Shown: positions 53,174 through 62,136 of the stretch, piece by piece
Numbering within the stretch: the first letter of the stretch is position 1
Layout: each line of letters opens with the position of its first letter
Origin: Clostridiales bacterium
Lineage (GTDB): Bacteria; Bacillota; Clostridia; Lachnospirales; Lachnospiraceae
Assembly (NCBI GenBank): GCA_023663185.1
Contig: JAMPHY010000011.1
Location: 52,139-116,138, forward strand
Direction of reading: 5' to 3'
DNA length: 64,000 nt
Notes under the pieces: model-generated
Told to the model about the DNA's origin: nothing
Databases searched by the model: none
What the model saw: the letters and a program-made list of their open reading frames with translations, nothing else
Position numbers and translations under genes: made by a program

Positions 53174-54600
53174 CTCTGCTGCATACGATGGGGTTAGCCG
53201 GAAGCATTGCGGTTATATTCTATATGTTGACATATGTTTTTACAAAACGCTATATGCCGATAGCATGGCATAAAATTTACCTGACTATAACAATATTTTT
53301 GTATCTCATACCTTTTCAGTTCTTCGGTATTAGTTATCAATCACGGGCAAAAAAGATACTGGGAATTAATATATATGACGCCAAAGAATTTGGCTTATCA
53401 AATGAAAGCAACCGCATGATTTATATCTATAAAGACAGAATTTATGTGCACAATCCGTGGCTATATATTTTCATGGCAATATGTATATTAGTAAGTGTCT
53501 GTCTGCTTTTTTACATGGTTATAAAAAATATAAGGCTGCGCAAAGAAATAGAGAAATGTTCTGTCGTAAATGAAGATGCCACATCAATAATAAAGCAGCT
53601 TGGTGGTAAAGGCAGAGTGAAGGTTTATCAGTGCAGCGCTTTAAAAACGCCGGTTGCGGCAGGCATATTACGCGGAAAGATTATTCTGCCGGATACAGAG
53701 CTTAAAGGAGACAAGCTTCAGGCAGCGCTTTGCCATGAGCTTACCCATATAAATGTTAAGGATAACTTTATAAAAATATGTTTGCTCATTGTGGTGATTT
53801 TGAACTTTTATAATCCGTTAGTATACTATCTGTTAATCCGCTGGAATATTACAGCCGAGTTATACTGTGATAAAAAGACGCTTGCAGGCATGAGTGAACG
53901 TGAAATAAACAATTATGCAAATATGATAATAGATTTTGCAGAGGAGAAGTACAATTCCCAAAACACCTTTATGGGATTGGCTAAGAATGCAGGCGAAAAA
54001 CAATTAAAAGAGAGAATAATGAATATAAAAGGGATAAGAAGAAATTATGGAAAAATCTGCAAGGCTTTGGGAATGCTGCTTATTGCTGTTGCTGTATTTT
54101 CTGCATCCTTGACGGTGGCGGCTTATGAACCAAGAAAGATTGATATTGATTTGGATAAGAATTATGGCGGGGGCGAGGTAACATCATACTTTCGTGTAGA
54201 AGAGGATATTAATACTGACATTATCGATGGCCTTGACCTTGAAGGAGATGTTTATATTGATGATGATTTATATGAGTATTTTGGCGGATGGGGTATGAAT
54301 GAATTTGATATGTGGATAATAGAGTGTGGGAGAAATTTTAATAAAGACTGTTCAATAGTTTTTACAGATGAAGACGGCGGCGTATTATATTGCGGTGCAG
54401 GCATAGAAGAGAATGATGAAAATTATGGAATATGCAGCCATACATATGTGGAGGGAAAAGTTTTGGAACATGTGGTTTCTTCTGATGGAAGCTGTGACGT
54501 CAACTACTATTCAGGACAAAAATGCAGTAATTGTGATTATATAGTTTGCGGACAGTTGATAAATACATGTAAATCCATCCCATGCAGACATATAAGATAA
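53170..54600 (+). CDS. BlaR1/M56-family sensor metalloprotease
   Basis: Membrane helices at about residues 5-25, 35-58 and 95-120 lead to the M56 peptidase region with HELTH (about residue 190) and a fourth helix near 200-220. Another helix lies near 300-318. The C-terminal 150 residues are extracytoplasmic, acidic and end in a Cys-rich stretch (about six Cys in the last 55 residues); this is not a penicillin-binding sensor domain. The input signal therefore differs from that of classical BlaR1. It is translationally coupled to the repressor gene. Confidence 0.88.
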   Translation: MTLLHTMGLAGSIAVIFYMLTYVFTKRYMPIAWHKIYLTITIFLYLIPFQFFGISYQSRAKKILGINIYDAKEFGLSNESNRMIYIYKDRIYVHNPWLYIFMAICILVSVCLLFYMVIKNIRLRKEIEKCSVVNEDATSIIKQLGGKGRVKVYQCSALKTPVAAGILRGKIILPDTELKGDKLQAALCHELTHINVKDNFIKICLLIVVILNFYNPLVYYLLIRWNITAELYCDKKTLAGMSEREINNYANMIIDFAEEKYNSQNTFMGLAKNAGEKQLKERIMNIKGIRRNYGKICKALGMLLIAVAVFSASLTVAAYEPRKIDIDLDKNYGGGEVTSYFRVEEDINTDIIDGLDLEGDVYIDDDLYEYFGGWGMNEFDMWIIECGRNFNKDCSIVFTDEDGGVLYCGAGIEENDENYGICSHTYVEGKVLEHVVSSDGSCDVNYYSGQKCSNCDYIVCGQLINTCKSIPCRHIR

Positions 54601-54629
54601 AAGTGTAAATTTATAAGGAGCAAACGCAT

Positions 54630-55559
54630 ATGACGAAATCAAAATCCATACTATACGATTTATATTTGGACTTGAAGCGGGGACTGTCAAATAAAAGGTT
54701 TTGGTCGGTACTCGGTATTTTTTCGCTTGTATTTATACTGCATATGGTATTGCGGTACATTTGGCCGCTGACCGTTTATTATTACGGCTTTAAAGGACTG
54801 GTTTATGAAGCATTGCATGGGCCGACGTTTACTCCGCAGTTGGAAATTCAGAATATAACCAGTATGCAGTTGTTCCACAATTTCTTTCCGTTTATCGGTT
54901 CGCTGGCTTATGCCTATACTATTATGGACGATAAGAGAACCGGATATTATATACAGCAGACGCAGAGAGTCGGATTTTCAAGATATTATTGGTGTAAACT
55001 CGCTGCCAGCGCTATCTTAAGCGGAGTATTAGGGGCGCTGTTATTGGCGTCTATATGTCTGCTTGCAGTTTTGCTTACTACATACAATCCTTTCTTTAAA
55101 GAAGCTACGGAATATTATTCACAATATACTGATTTCTGGGATAATCACACTATCAGCTGGGGATATCATAATGTGGTAGCTGCGGTTCATAACCCGTGGG
55201 CATGGTGGTTTGTCGGCGGCATTAAATATTTTATCGAAGGCGTGCTTTTTGGGCTTATGGCGTCTGTAATAGCATTCTTTTCAGATAACAGGGTGCTTAT
55301 GACGGCAGTTCCGATTCTTTATTTTATTATAGAAGATATGGCGCTTTATATGCTAAGATGTCTGTTCGGTATAGATTCCAATGTGTCTGAGTTTCTTAAT
55401 AAATTTACATTCCGTTCTGAAATGGGCAATTTTTCATATGGTAATCTGTACCATTATGTACTGTTAATATTCCTGATACTCTTATTTCTTGTGCTGGCAA
55501 TGATTTTACAAAGAAGGGCAAAGAGTCTGTATATGGAAGGGGGAAATGCAGATGATTAG
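54630..55559 (+). CDS. ABC-2-like transporter permease (copy 1)
   Basis: This 309-residue protein has six or so hydrophobic segments (first at about 25-45; others near 85-100, 130-155, 190-220, 225-240 and 280-302). It starts with the cytoplasmic sequence KSKSILYDLYLDLKRGLSNK and resembles the permease parts of antimicrobial-peptide-type exporters. It is nearly identical in many stretches to the gene at 57091-58014, so the two arose by duplication. It lies 29 bases after the BlaR1-like gene and overlaps the next permease gene by eight bases, in an operon under the BlaI-type promoter. Confidence 0.82.
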   Translation: MTKSKSILYDLYLDLKRGLSNKRFWSVLGIFSLVFILHMVLRYIWPLTVYYYGFKGLVYEALHGPTFTPQLEIQNITSMQLFHNFFPFIGSLAYAYTIMDDKRTGYYIQQTQRVGFSRYYWCKLAASAILSGVLGALLLASICLLAVLLTTYNPFFKEATEYYSQYTDFWDNHTISWGYHNVVAAVHNPWAWWFVGGIKYFIEGVLFGLMASVIAFFSDNRVLMTAVPILYFIIEDMALYMLRCLFGIDSNVSEFLNKFTFRSEMGNFSYGNLYHYVLLIFLILLFLVLAMILQRRAKSLYMEGGNADD

Positions 55560-56460
55560 GAGCCAGATTGCAGCTTTGCTGCGCAAACCGGCGGTGCGCA
55601 TCAAGATGTTAATGATTACATTTCTTTTTATTCCGGCGGTGTTTGAACAAATGAGCAACGTCATTGGGTATTCAAGCCAGTTCCGTGGCGGAGACCAGAC
55701 TACTGTTGCGGTTGTTCTGCTTGAGACCTTCAATTACTTGTTTTTTTATGTGGATATTCTTATTGTAGGATATATTTTATTAATACCGGACATCGTGCGG
55801 GACGAATATTTGGAAAAGCAGGCAGTTATGCACTGTATTTCAAGAAAGAAGGCGGCAGTCTCAGCGCTTATGCGGATTATTGCATTCTCTGTGCTTTATG
55901 TGGCGTGGTTTGTGTTCCTGACAGTCCTTATGTCAGGCATACGGATTCATGATTTTTCACTTGAGTGGCCGGCATATCTTAGCATAATGTTTAAGAAGCT
56001 TAAGGTTGAAGGGCAGCACATGGGCTTGATTATGCTGGCTGATGGCTTTATGGAGTATCCTGTTTTAGCGGCGGTTATTTTAGTTTTGCTGCGCAGCACG
56101 CTTGGCTTTATTTTCTTAGGATTGCTTTCGGGCCTTATAACGCTCCTGACGAAGAAGACTAAATATGGGGTGGGCGTTATTGTCTTCCTTTTGGCTGTTG
56201 CCGTCTTTCTTTATTATGATTTTGACTACTGCAAAATTGTATTCTATGACCGGGCATTGCAGCTTGTGCAGAGGGATCATATAGATGTTTATAAGCTTAC
56301 CATCATTCCTTTGTTTTCATTCAGGGATATAAGTGACGACTTTAACTACTGGATATGGTACGGTATTCTTTCAGGTCTTGCCTTGTGCATCATAACGGGG
56401 ATTGGAGTATGGATTTACTATAAGAAGGGGGATTTGGGAAATGCAGATCAAGATGAATAA
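55552..56460 (+). CDS. ABC transporter permease (second subunit)
   Basis: A 302-residue membrane protein with about six hydrophobic segments, unlike its neighbours in sequence. The ATG 55552 has AAGGGGG eight bases upstream; ATG 55546 is too close. It overlaps both the preceding permease and the following ATPase gene (20 bases), so the three form one translationally coupled transporter: two permeases and one ATPase. Substrate unknown; an exporter or a membrane-stress module fits the BlaI/BlaR1 context. Confidence 0.8.
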   Translation: MIRSQIAALLRKPAVRIKMLMITFLFIPAVFEQMSNVIGYSSQFRGGDQTTVAVVLLETFNYLFFYVDILIVGYILLIPDIVRDEYLEKQAVMHCISRKKAAVSALMRIIAFSVLYVAWFVFLTVLMSGIRIHDFSLEWPAYLSIMFKKLKVEGQHMGLIMLADGFMEYPVLAAVILVLLRSTLGFIFLGLLSGLITLLTKKTKYGVGVIVFLLAVAVFLYYDFDYCKIVFYDRALQLVQRDHIDVYKLTIIPLFSFRDISDDFNYWIWYGILSGLALCIITGIGVWIYYKKGDLGNADQDE

Positions 56461-57061
56461 TGTCACTAAGACAGTAAAGGGAGCAGAACTCATAAAAGAT
56501 ATAAATCTGACGCTTGATTCGGGAAATATCTATGGTTTTGTGGGCGATAACGGAGCGGGCAAGACAGTCTTATTTAAAGTCCTTCTGGGACTCATGAAGA
56601 AAACGTCAGGAACAATCACTATAGATGGAAATGAGTTGACAGACCTTCTTCAAGATGTGGGCTTCATTATTGAGCGACCTGAGTACATACCGTATTATAC
56701 CGCCTATAAGAATCTTGCCGTAATTGCGGAATATAACAAGAAGGCTGACGGCGCGCGTATACGCGAAACTCTGGAAATGTTCGGTTTAGATCCGAATGAG
56801 AAGAAAACGGTAGGAAAATATTCACTCGGAATGAAGCAGAAGCTTGCATTGTCGATGGCTTTTATGGAAGATCCGGCGATTCTGATTCTGGACGAGCCGC
56901 TTAGCGCTTTGGACGAAGGTTCCGTAGCCAATGCAAGAGAGCGTATTATTGAAGAGAAGAAACGCGGGAAGCTGATTCTGGTTGCGTCTCATTATAAGGA
57001 AGATATTAATTCGCTCTGCGATGTTGTGTATAAAATGAAAGACGGAAGGATTGTGGAATAA
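56441..57061 (+). CDS. ABC transporter ATP-binding protein
   Basis: The 206-residue single ABC domain has Walker A GDNGAGKT (about residues 35-42), the signature YSLGMKQKLALS and Walker B ILILDEPLSALD. It starts MQIKMNNVTKTVKG. It energises the permeases encoded immediately upstream. A remnant of a second copy of its start lies after the duplicated permease at 58032. Confidence 0.92.
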   Translation: MQIKMNNVTKTVKGAELIKDINLTLDSGNIYGFVGDNGAGKTVLFKVLLGLMKKTSGTITIDGNELTDLLQDVGFIIERPEYIPYYTAYKNLAVIAEYNKKADGARIRETLEMFGLDPNEKKTVGKYSLGMKQKLALSMAFMEDPAILILDEPLSALDEGSVANARERIIEEKKRGKLILVASHYKEDINSLCDVVYKMKDGRIVE

Positions 57062-57090
57062 ATAACGAATATTTTAAAAGGGAGTTATAT

Positions 57091-58014
57091 ATGTCAACAT
57101 CAAAATCCTTATTATACGATTTACACTTAGATTTAAAGCGGGGGCTTTCAAATCAAAGGTTTTGGTCGGTACTCGGTATTTTTTCATTTGTATTTATACT
57201 GCATATGGTATTGTGGTACATTTGGCCGTTGACCTGCTATTATTATGGGGGTAAAGGATATGTATATGAACTATTGTTAGGAGCTGCGTTTACTCCGCAG
57301 CGGGAAATTCAGAATATAACCGATATGCAGTTGTTTTTCGATTTCTTTCCGTTTATCGGCTCGCTGGCTTATGCCTATACTATTATAGACGACAGGAGAA
57401 ATAAATATTGTATCCAACAGATGCAGAGAGTCGGCTTTGCAAGATATTATTGGTGTAAACTTGCCGCCAGCAGTATCTTAAGTGGAATATTGGGAGCTTT
57501 GTTATTGGTGTGTATATGTCTGCTTGCAGTTTTGCTTACTACATACAATCCTTTTTTTAAAGAAGCTGCGGAATATTATTCGCAATATATTGATTTTGGG
57601 GATAATCATATTATCGGTTGGGGATATGGGGAGCAGAATGTGATAGCTGCAGTTCATAGTCCGTGGGTATGGTGGTTTGTCGGCGGCATTAAATATTTTA
57701 TCGAGGGGGTGCTTTTTGGGCTTATGGCGTCTGTAATAGCATTCTTTTCAGATAACAGGGTGCTTATGACGGCAGTCCCGATTCTTTACTTTATTATTGA
57801 AGATAAGGCGCTTTATATGATAAGAAGCCTGTTCGGTATAGATTCTGATGTATCTATATTTCTTAATAAATTTACCTTCCGTACTGAAATGGGAAATTTT
57901 TCATATGGCAATCTGTACCATTATGTATTATTAATATTTCTGATAGTGCTGTTTCTTGTTATGGCAGTTTTTTTGCAAAGAAGGGCGGAGCGTTTATATA
58001 TGAATCCGCTATAA
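57091..58014 (+). CDS. ABC-2-like transporter permease (copy 2, duplicate of 54630-55559)
   Basis: The 307-residue protein matches copy 1 almost throughout: the start KSLLYDLHLDLKRGLSNQ, the segment GLMASVIAFFSDNRVLMTAV and the end NFSYGNLYHYVLLIFLI. Differences cluster in the first outer loop (about residues 45-75) and around residue 180, which may be substrate-facing. It begins 29 bases after the ATPase gene and ends the operon. The duplicated block also carried the start of the ATPase gene, now a scar downstream. Confidence 0.83.
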   Translation: MSTSKSLLYDLHLDLKRGLSNQRFWSVLGIFSFVFILHMVLWYIWPLTCYYYGGKGYVYELLLGAAFTPQREIQNITDMQLFFDFFPFIGSLAYAYTIIDDRRNKYCIQQMQRVGFARYYWCKLAASSILSGILGALLLVCICLLAVLLTTYNPFFKEAAEYYSQYIDFGDNHIIGWGYGEQNVIAAVHSPWVWWFVGGIKYFIEGVLFGLMASVIAFFSDNRVLMTAVPILYFIIEDKALYMIRSLFGIDSDVSIFLNKFTFRTEMGNFSYGNLYHYVLLIFLIVLFLVMAVFLQRRAERLYMNPL

Positions 58015-58031
58015 GAAGTGGAATTTAGGAA

Positions 58032-58070
58032 ATGCAGATTAAGATGAATAAAAATCATTTACTGTATTGA
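58032..58070 (+). pseudogene. Scar of a second ATPase gene start
   Basis: After permease copy 2 the sequence GAAATGCAGATTAAGATGAA repeats, with few changes, the ATPase start region at 56438-56457, then diverges and stops after 12 codons. It shows that the duplicated block once ran into an ATPase gene that was lost. Confidence 0.65.
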
Positions 58071-58086
58071 TAATATGTAGTAGAAT
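58058..58086 (+). promoter_or_regulatory. Possible second BlaI-type promoter
   Basis: TTTACT (58058-58063), 17 bases, TAGAAT (58081-58086). The spacer and right half (ATATGTAGTAGAAT) resemble the BlaI promoter at 52643-52671, but the left half of the palindrome is degraded. Confidence 0.4.
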
Positions 58087-58095
58087 GAAATCACG

Positions 58096-58740
58096 ATGAA
58101 TGGATTATATAGTTTAAACGACATGGTAAAGGCAGGCTGTAATGACTGCATGGGCTGTTCTGACTGCTGCAGGGGAATGGGGCAGTCGATAGTGCTTGAT
58201 CCATATGACATATGGCAGTTAGAGTGCAATCTTGGCAGTAGCTTTGCCGGACTTATACAGGAAAAAGAGCTGATAGAGCTTAATATAACTGACGGATTGA
58301 TTCTGCCGAATATAAAAATGCAGGGTTCTTTGGAATGCTGCGGTTTTTTAAATGAGAAGGGAAGATGTGCCATACATGCGTTTCGTCCGGGGCTGTGCAG
58401 ACTGTTTCCGCTGGGGCGAAACTATGATGGAGACAGGCTGCAATATTTCTTATTAGAAGACGCCTGTACTAATACGAATGCTGCGAAAGTTAAGATAAAA
58501 AAATGGCTGGGAATTGCGAATAGCGGAAAATATGAAGAATTTTTGATTAAATGGCATGGTTTGTGTAAAGGATTAAAAGAGAAGTTTAGCGGCATGGAGC
58601 TTGATTCAGACGATATGGAGACGATGAAGGCGGTCAATATGAAGCTTTTGCGGGTTTTTTATGAGGTTCCGTATGCTGCGGGGGATTTCTTTGGGCAGTT
58701 TGCGGAGAGAGTGGATAGGTTTAATGAAAATTATGAGTAG
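58096..58740 (+). CDS. YkgJ-family cysteine cluster protein
   Basis: The 214-residue protein has eight or more Cys in the pattern of the YkgJ/CxxCxxCC metal-cluster family: CNDCMGCSDCCRGMG (about residues 15-29), then CCGFLNEKGRCAIHAFRPGLC (about 81-101; shown in the standard order). The family binds zinc or an iron-sulfur cluster; its function is not known. No clear ribosome binding site precedes ATG 58096, and a promoter-like sequence ends only ten bases upstream, so a nearly leaderless mRNA is possible. Confidence 0.85.
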   Translation: MNGLYSLNDMVKAGCNDCMGCSDCCRGMGQSIVLDPYDIWQLECNLGSSFAGLIQEKELIELNITDGLILPNIKMQGSLECCGFLNEKGRCAIHAFRPGLCRLFPLGRNYDGDRLQYFLLEDACTNTNAAKVKIKKWLGIANSGKYEEFLIKWHGLCKGLKEKFSGMELDSDDMETMKAVNMKLLRVFYEVPYAAGDFFGQFAERVDRFNENYE

Positions 58741-58786
58741 ATGGTACAAATAATAAAGTAGTTTTAAACATAGAAGGGAGTATATT

Positions 58787-59323
58787 ATGAAAATGAGAGC
58801 GGAAAATAAGGGATATAGAAGCAGAAAGATATCTGTGGTTTTACTAACGATGGCAATGTTGGTGTTGTGTATGTTGGTATGTACGGCGTGCGGGAGTTCG
58901 GGAGATGGTGATAGTGCGGACGTGCATATAGAAGGCGAGCTGACGGATATTTTGACGCAGTTGTATGCCGATGTGGATATTGATGCTGAAACCAAAGAAG
59001 CTATGCAAGGTTATATTACAGATGTGCTTACGGAAGAAAATGCGCAGGCGTTTTTAGGTACGGCGGAAGTCGTATATACAGAAGGACTTGTATCGGTGCC
59101 GATGATGTCGCCGATTCCTTATCAGCTTGTGCTGCTCCGTGTCGATACCGGAGATGTTGAGACGGTCAAGAAAACTTTGTTGGATAATGCCGATTTGAAT
59201 AAGTGGGTATGTACAAGCGCGGAAACCGCTATTGCAGAGAATGTAGGCGATTTAGTGATGTTCGTGATGTGTGAGCAATATGTAGCGGACGCCTTGAGCG
59301 ATTCGTTTCAGGCGTTGAAGTAA
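58787..59323 (+). CDS. Lipoprotein of unknown function
   Basis: A basic N-terminus, a hydrophobic helix (about residues 16-33) and the lipobox VCTAC (Cys at about 36) mark a lipoprotein. The mature part is about 140 residues, acidic, with an alpha/beta pattern and no recognised motif; VCTSAETAIAENVGDLVMFV near the end recalls small Clostridia lipoproteins of unknown role. AGGGAG precedes the ATG. It is convergent with the pot operon, sharing a terminator. Confidence 0.8.
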   Translation: MKMRAENKGYRSRKISVVLLTMAMLVLCMLVCTACGSSGDGDSADVHIEGELTDILTQLYADVDIDAETKEAMQGYITDVLTEENAQAFLGTAEVVYTEGLVSVPMMSPIPYQLVLLRVDTGDVETVKKTLLDNADLNKWVCTSAETAIAENVGDLVMFVMCEQYVADALSDSFQALK

Positions 59324-59332
59324 CTAAGTAAA

Positions 59333-59385
59333 AAGTCATCAGGCACATGATTGTATATGCTTCCATGCACCTGATGACTTATACA
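59333..59385. terminator. Bidirectional terminator between the lipoprotein gene and potD
   Basis: AAGTCATCAGG (59333-59343) pairs perfectly with CCTGATGACTT (59370-59380); a weaker inner pairing (CATG/CATG) extends it. It separates convergent genes. Confidence 0.8.
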
Positions 59386-59386
59386 G

Positions 59387-60469
59387 TCAATACGACTTAA
59401 CTTCTTTCCACAATTCATTATATAACGTATCGTTTTCTTCCCCCAGATATTGATAGGTCTCAAGATTCTGATATTGTGATAAATCCGGAAAAGCAATCGG
59501 GGAGTTTTTAATCTCTTCATCTTCAATAAGCTCTTTAGCGGCGTCGTTAGGGGTAGAGTAGGTGATGTACTCAAAGTTAAGCAGCGCAATATCCTCACGG
59601 CACATGAAGTCGATAAATTTCTCCGCGTTTTCTTTGTTGGGGGCGTCTTTTAAAATCACCCATGAATCAATCCATACATTAGTACCTTCTTCGGGGATAA
59701 CATATACTAAATCGGGATTTTCATATTGAGTGTAAATCGCCTCGCCGGAATAAATAACCCCGATAGCCGCTTCGCCGCCAATCATTTTATCGCGGACTTG
59801 GTCTATCACATATGCCTGAACCAGCGGTTTTTGTTGTATTAACGATTCTTTAACGGTCTGAAGCTCGTCATAGTCAACGGTATTCATGGAATATCCGTAC
59901 AGTTTTTCCGTTACCATAAAAGTATCACGCACGGAATCCTGCATCAGAATTTCATCTTTATATTTTTCGTCCCAAAGCTGCGCCCATTTCGTTATCGGCT
60001 CGTCAACCATCGTTTTATTGTAGAGTATACCTACGGTTCCCCAACAATATGGTATGGAATATTTATTGCCGGGATCGAAGCCTTCCGACATCTCCCAGTA
60101 TTGATTTCCTATATTTGCCCTTGCATTAGGGATATGTTCGTAATCAATCTCCGCAAGCAAGTCGTTGTCAATCATTTTATTTATCATATAGTCAGAAGGA
60201 CAGACTACGTCATACTTAGCTGCGCCCGCGGCAATTTTCGGAAACATGGTCTCATTGGTTTCAAACTCATCATATATAACCCTGATACCAGTTTCTTCTT
60301 CAAACATGGTAATAGTGTCGGGGTCTATATATTCCCCCCAATTATACACGATAACCATACCGTTTTCCAAAGGCTTTGGCAGACCGCAGCCGGTTGTCTG
60401 AGTAATAATCGTGGCGGTCAGCAATAGAACCAATATTTTTTTAAATATTCGCTTATGTAATTTATTCAT
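59387..60469 (-). CDS. potD: Polyamine ABC transporter substrate-binding lipoprotein
   Basis: The signal peptide ends in a lipobox (TQTTGC, Cys at about residue 28). The mature protein starts with the PotD pattern MVIVYNWGEYIDPDTITMFE and contains YDVVCPSDYMINKMI and YSIPYCWGTVGILYN, all typical of spermidine/putrescine-binding proteins. The length of 360 residues is normal. It is the last gene of the potABCD operon, 25 bases after potC. Spermidine versus putrescine preference cannot be read. Confidence 0.94.
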   Translation of the reverse strand: MNKLHKRIFKKILVLLLTATIITQTTGCGLPKPLENGMVIVYNWGEYIDPDTITMFEEETGIRVIYDEFETNETMFPKIAAGAAKYDVVCPSDYMINKMIDNDLLAEIDYEHIPNARANIGNQYWEMSEGFDPGNKYSIPYCWGTVGILYNKTMVDEPITKWAQLWDEKYKDEILMQDSVRDTFMVTEKLYGYSMNTVDYDELQTVKESLIQQKPLVQAYVIDQVRDKMIGGEAAIGVIYSGEAIYTQYENPDLVYVIPEEGTNVWIDSWVILKDAPNKENAEKFIDFMCREDIALLNFEYITYSTPNDAAKELIEDEEIKNSPIAFPDLSQYQNLETYQYLGEENDTLYNELWKEVKSY

Positions 60470-60494
60470 TATAAGTACCTCTTAATCTTTCTGC

Positions 60495-61262
60495 CTACTT
60501 CTGCTTTTTATTCGGCGTCATATTCACCAAAAGCAGCAGCACCAGCACAGTCACAAATATAATCGTGGAAAGGGCGTACATTTCAGGCTTAATCCCCTTC
60601 CTTACTTCCGTATATATCTTAGTAGACAAGGTATCCACGCCTGCACCCTTAGTAAAATGGGTTATGATAAAATCATCAAGCGACATGGTGAACGCCATCA
60701 AAAAGCCTGAAAGTATGCCGGGCATTAAATCAGGCAGCACTACTTTGAAGAATGCCGTTATAGGCGGTGCGCCCAAATCCAGCGCCGCCTCATAGGTATT
60801 AGGGTTAAGCTGCGACATTCTCGGCATTACGCTTAAAATCACATAAGGTATATTAAACGTAATATGCGATAGCAGGATAGTGCCGAAGCCAAATCTCAGC
60901 CCCAGACTGATAAATAAAAGCATCAGCGAGATACCGGTTACAATATCGGCGTTCAACATGGGGATATTGGTAATACCCATCAGAATTATGCGCGGCTTGC
61001 GTTTCATTCCACTCATGGCGACGCAGGTAATCGTACCGATTATAACCGCCACTGTAGAAGCGGCAAAGGCAATCATCAAAGTATTGCCGAGCGCATTGAG
61101 TATCGTTTCATCTTCAAGCAGCGCCGCATACCATTGCAGCGTAAAGCCGCCCCATTTTGACCGCGTTTTGCTTGCATTAAATGAGAGAACGATTAATGTT
61201 GCAATCGGCGCATAGAGAAATATAAAAATCAGCGCTACATATATTTTTCTGAGTGTTTTCAT
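60495..61262 (-). CDS. potC: Polyamine ABC transporter permease
   Basis: 255 residues with six transmembrane helices and the inner-membrane coupling motif EAALDLGAPPITAFFKVVLP. The start KIYVALIFIFLYAPIATLIV is typical of PotC. AAAGGGG lies upstream of the ATG at a rather long distance. Partner of PotB in the transport channel. Confidence 0.94.
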   Translation of the reverse strand: MKTLRKIYVALIFIFLYAPIATLIVLSFNASKTRSKWGGFTLQWYAALLEDETILNALGNTLMIAFAASTVAVIIGTITCVAMSGMKRKPRIILMGITNIPMLNADIVTGISLMLLFISLGLRFGFGTILLSHITFNIPYVILSVMPRMSQLNPNTYEAALDLGAPPITAFFKVVLPDLMPGILSGFLMAFTMSLDDFIITHFTKGAGVDTLSTKIYTEVRKGIKPEMYALSTIIFVTVLVLLLLVNMTPNKKQK

Positions 61263-61317
61263 AATAATAACAACGCCCCTTTCCCAGTAGACAAATTTAT
61301 ATCGTCAGTGTCTGTTA

Positions 61318-62136
61318 TCAGAAGAGTGAGACGGAATCTTCCTTATTAAATAGCGAAGTAACAACCATATTTATAATAATAAATATCATCAATATTATGG
61401 AAAGACCGCTCCCCAGATGCCAGTTGCTTGCCTGAGTAAATTCCTGCTCGATTACGTCTCCGATAAGAAGAACCTTGCTTCCGCCCAAAAGCGTGCTGAT
61501 TACGAAAGTAGTCAGGGCAGGGATAAATACCATCGTCACGCCGCTGATAATGCCGGGCACCGATAAAGGCAGCGTTATATGGAAAAAAGTCTGCACCTTG
61601 TTTGCGCCTAAGTCCTTTGCCGCGTTTATAACATTTTCGTCGATTTTTGAAAGCGCGTTATAAAGCGGCAGAACCATGAACGGCAGGAAGTTATATACCA
61701 TTCCAAGTATAATAGCGTATGGCGTATTGATAATATGTATATTAGGCAAGCCAAAGAAAGAGAGTATGCCGTTTATTACGCCTCTTTTTTCCAATAATGT
61801 CTGCCATGCAAGCGTGCGCAGCAGGAAGTTCATCCACATCGGCAGTATGAAAATCAGTATTATAAAGCCATATTGCCCACCCTTCATATTTGTCAGTATC
61901 ATGGCGAGCGGATAGGCAAGTATGAAGCATATCACCGTACTGATTAAGGATAATAAAATTGCGCGCCACAGCGCCCTCGCATGTCCGATTGAAGCAATCG
62001 CGGCGATGTTTTCCAGCGTAAAAGCTCCGGTTTTATCGGTAATGCCATAGTAAATAATAGTGCATAACGGTATGATGATGAACAGCGCCGACCAGAATAC
62101 ATACGGAACTGCCAATAATTTAGTCTTAGATTTCAA
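61318..62136 (-). CDS. potB: Polyamine ABC transporter permease
   Basis: About 272 residues with six helices and the coupling motif [20 protein letters not shown]. It probably starts with TTG 62136 ([14 protein letters not shown]), nine bases after AGGAGG; a TTG at 62142 is too close to that site, and no ATG is near. It overlaps the end of potA, which indicates translational coupling and equal subunit supply. Confidence 0.92.
   Translation of the reverse strand: MKSKTKLLAVPYVFWSALFIIIPLCTIIYYGITDKTGAFTLENIAAIASIGHARALWRAILLSLISTVICFILAYPLAMILTNMKGGQYGFIILIFILPMWMNFLLRTLAWQTLLEKRGVINGILSFFGLPNIHIINTPYAIILGMVYNFLPFMVLPLYNALSKIDENVINAAKDLGANKVQTFFHITLPLSVPGIISGVTMVFIPALTTFVISTLLGGSKVLLIGDVIEQEFTQASNWHLGSGLSIILMIFIIINMVVTSLFNKEDSVSLF

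Noticed and set aside
52643-58014. Beta-lactam resistance operon
   Set aside because: BlaI and BlaR1-type genes are present, but there is no beta-lactamase or PBP2a gene, and the sensor lacks a penicillin-binding domain.
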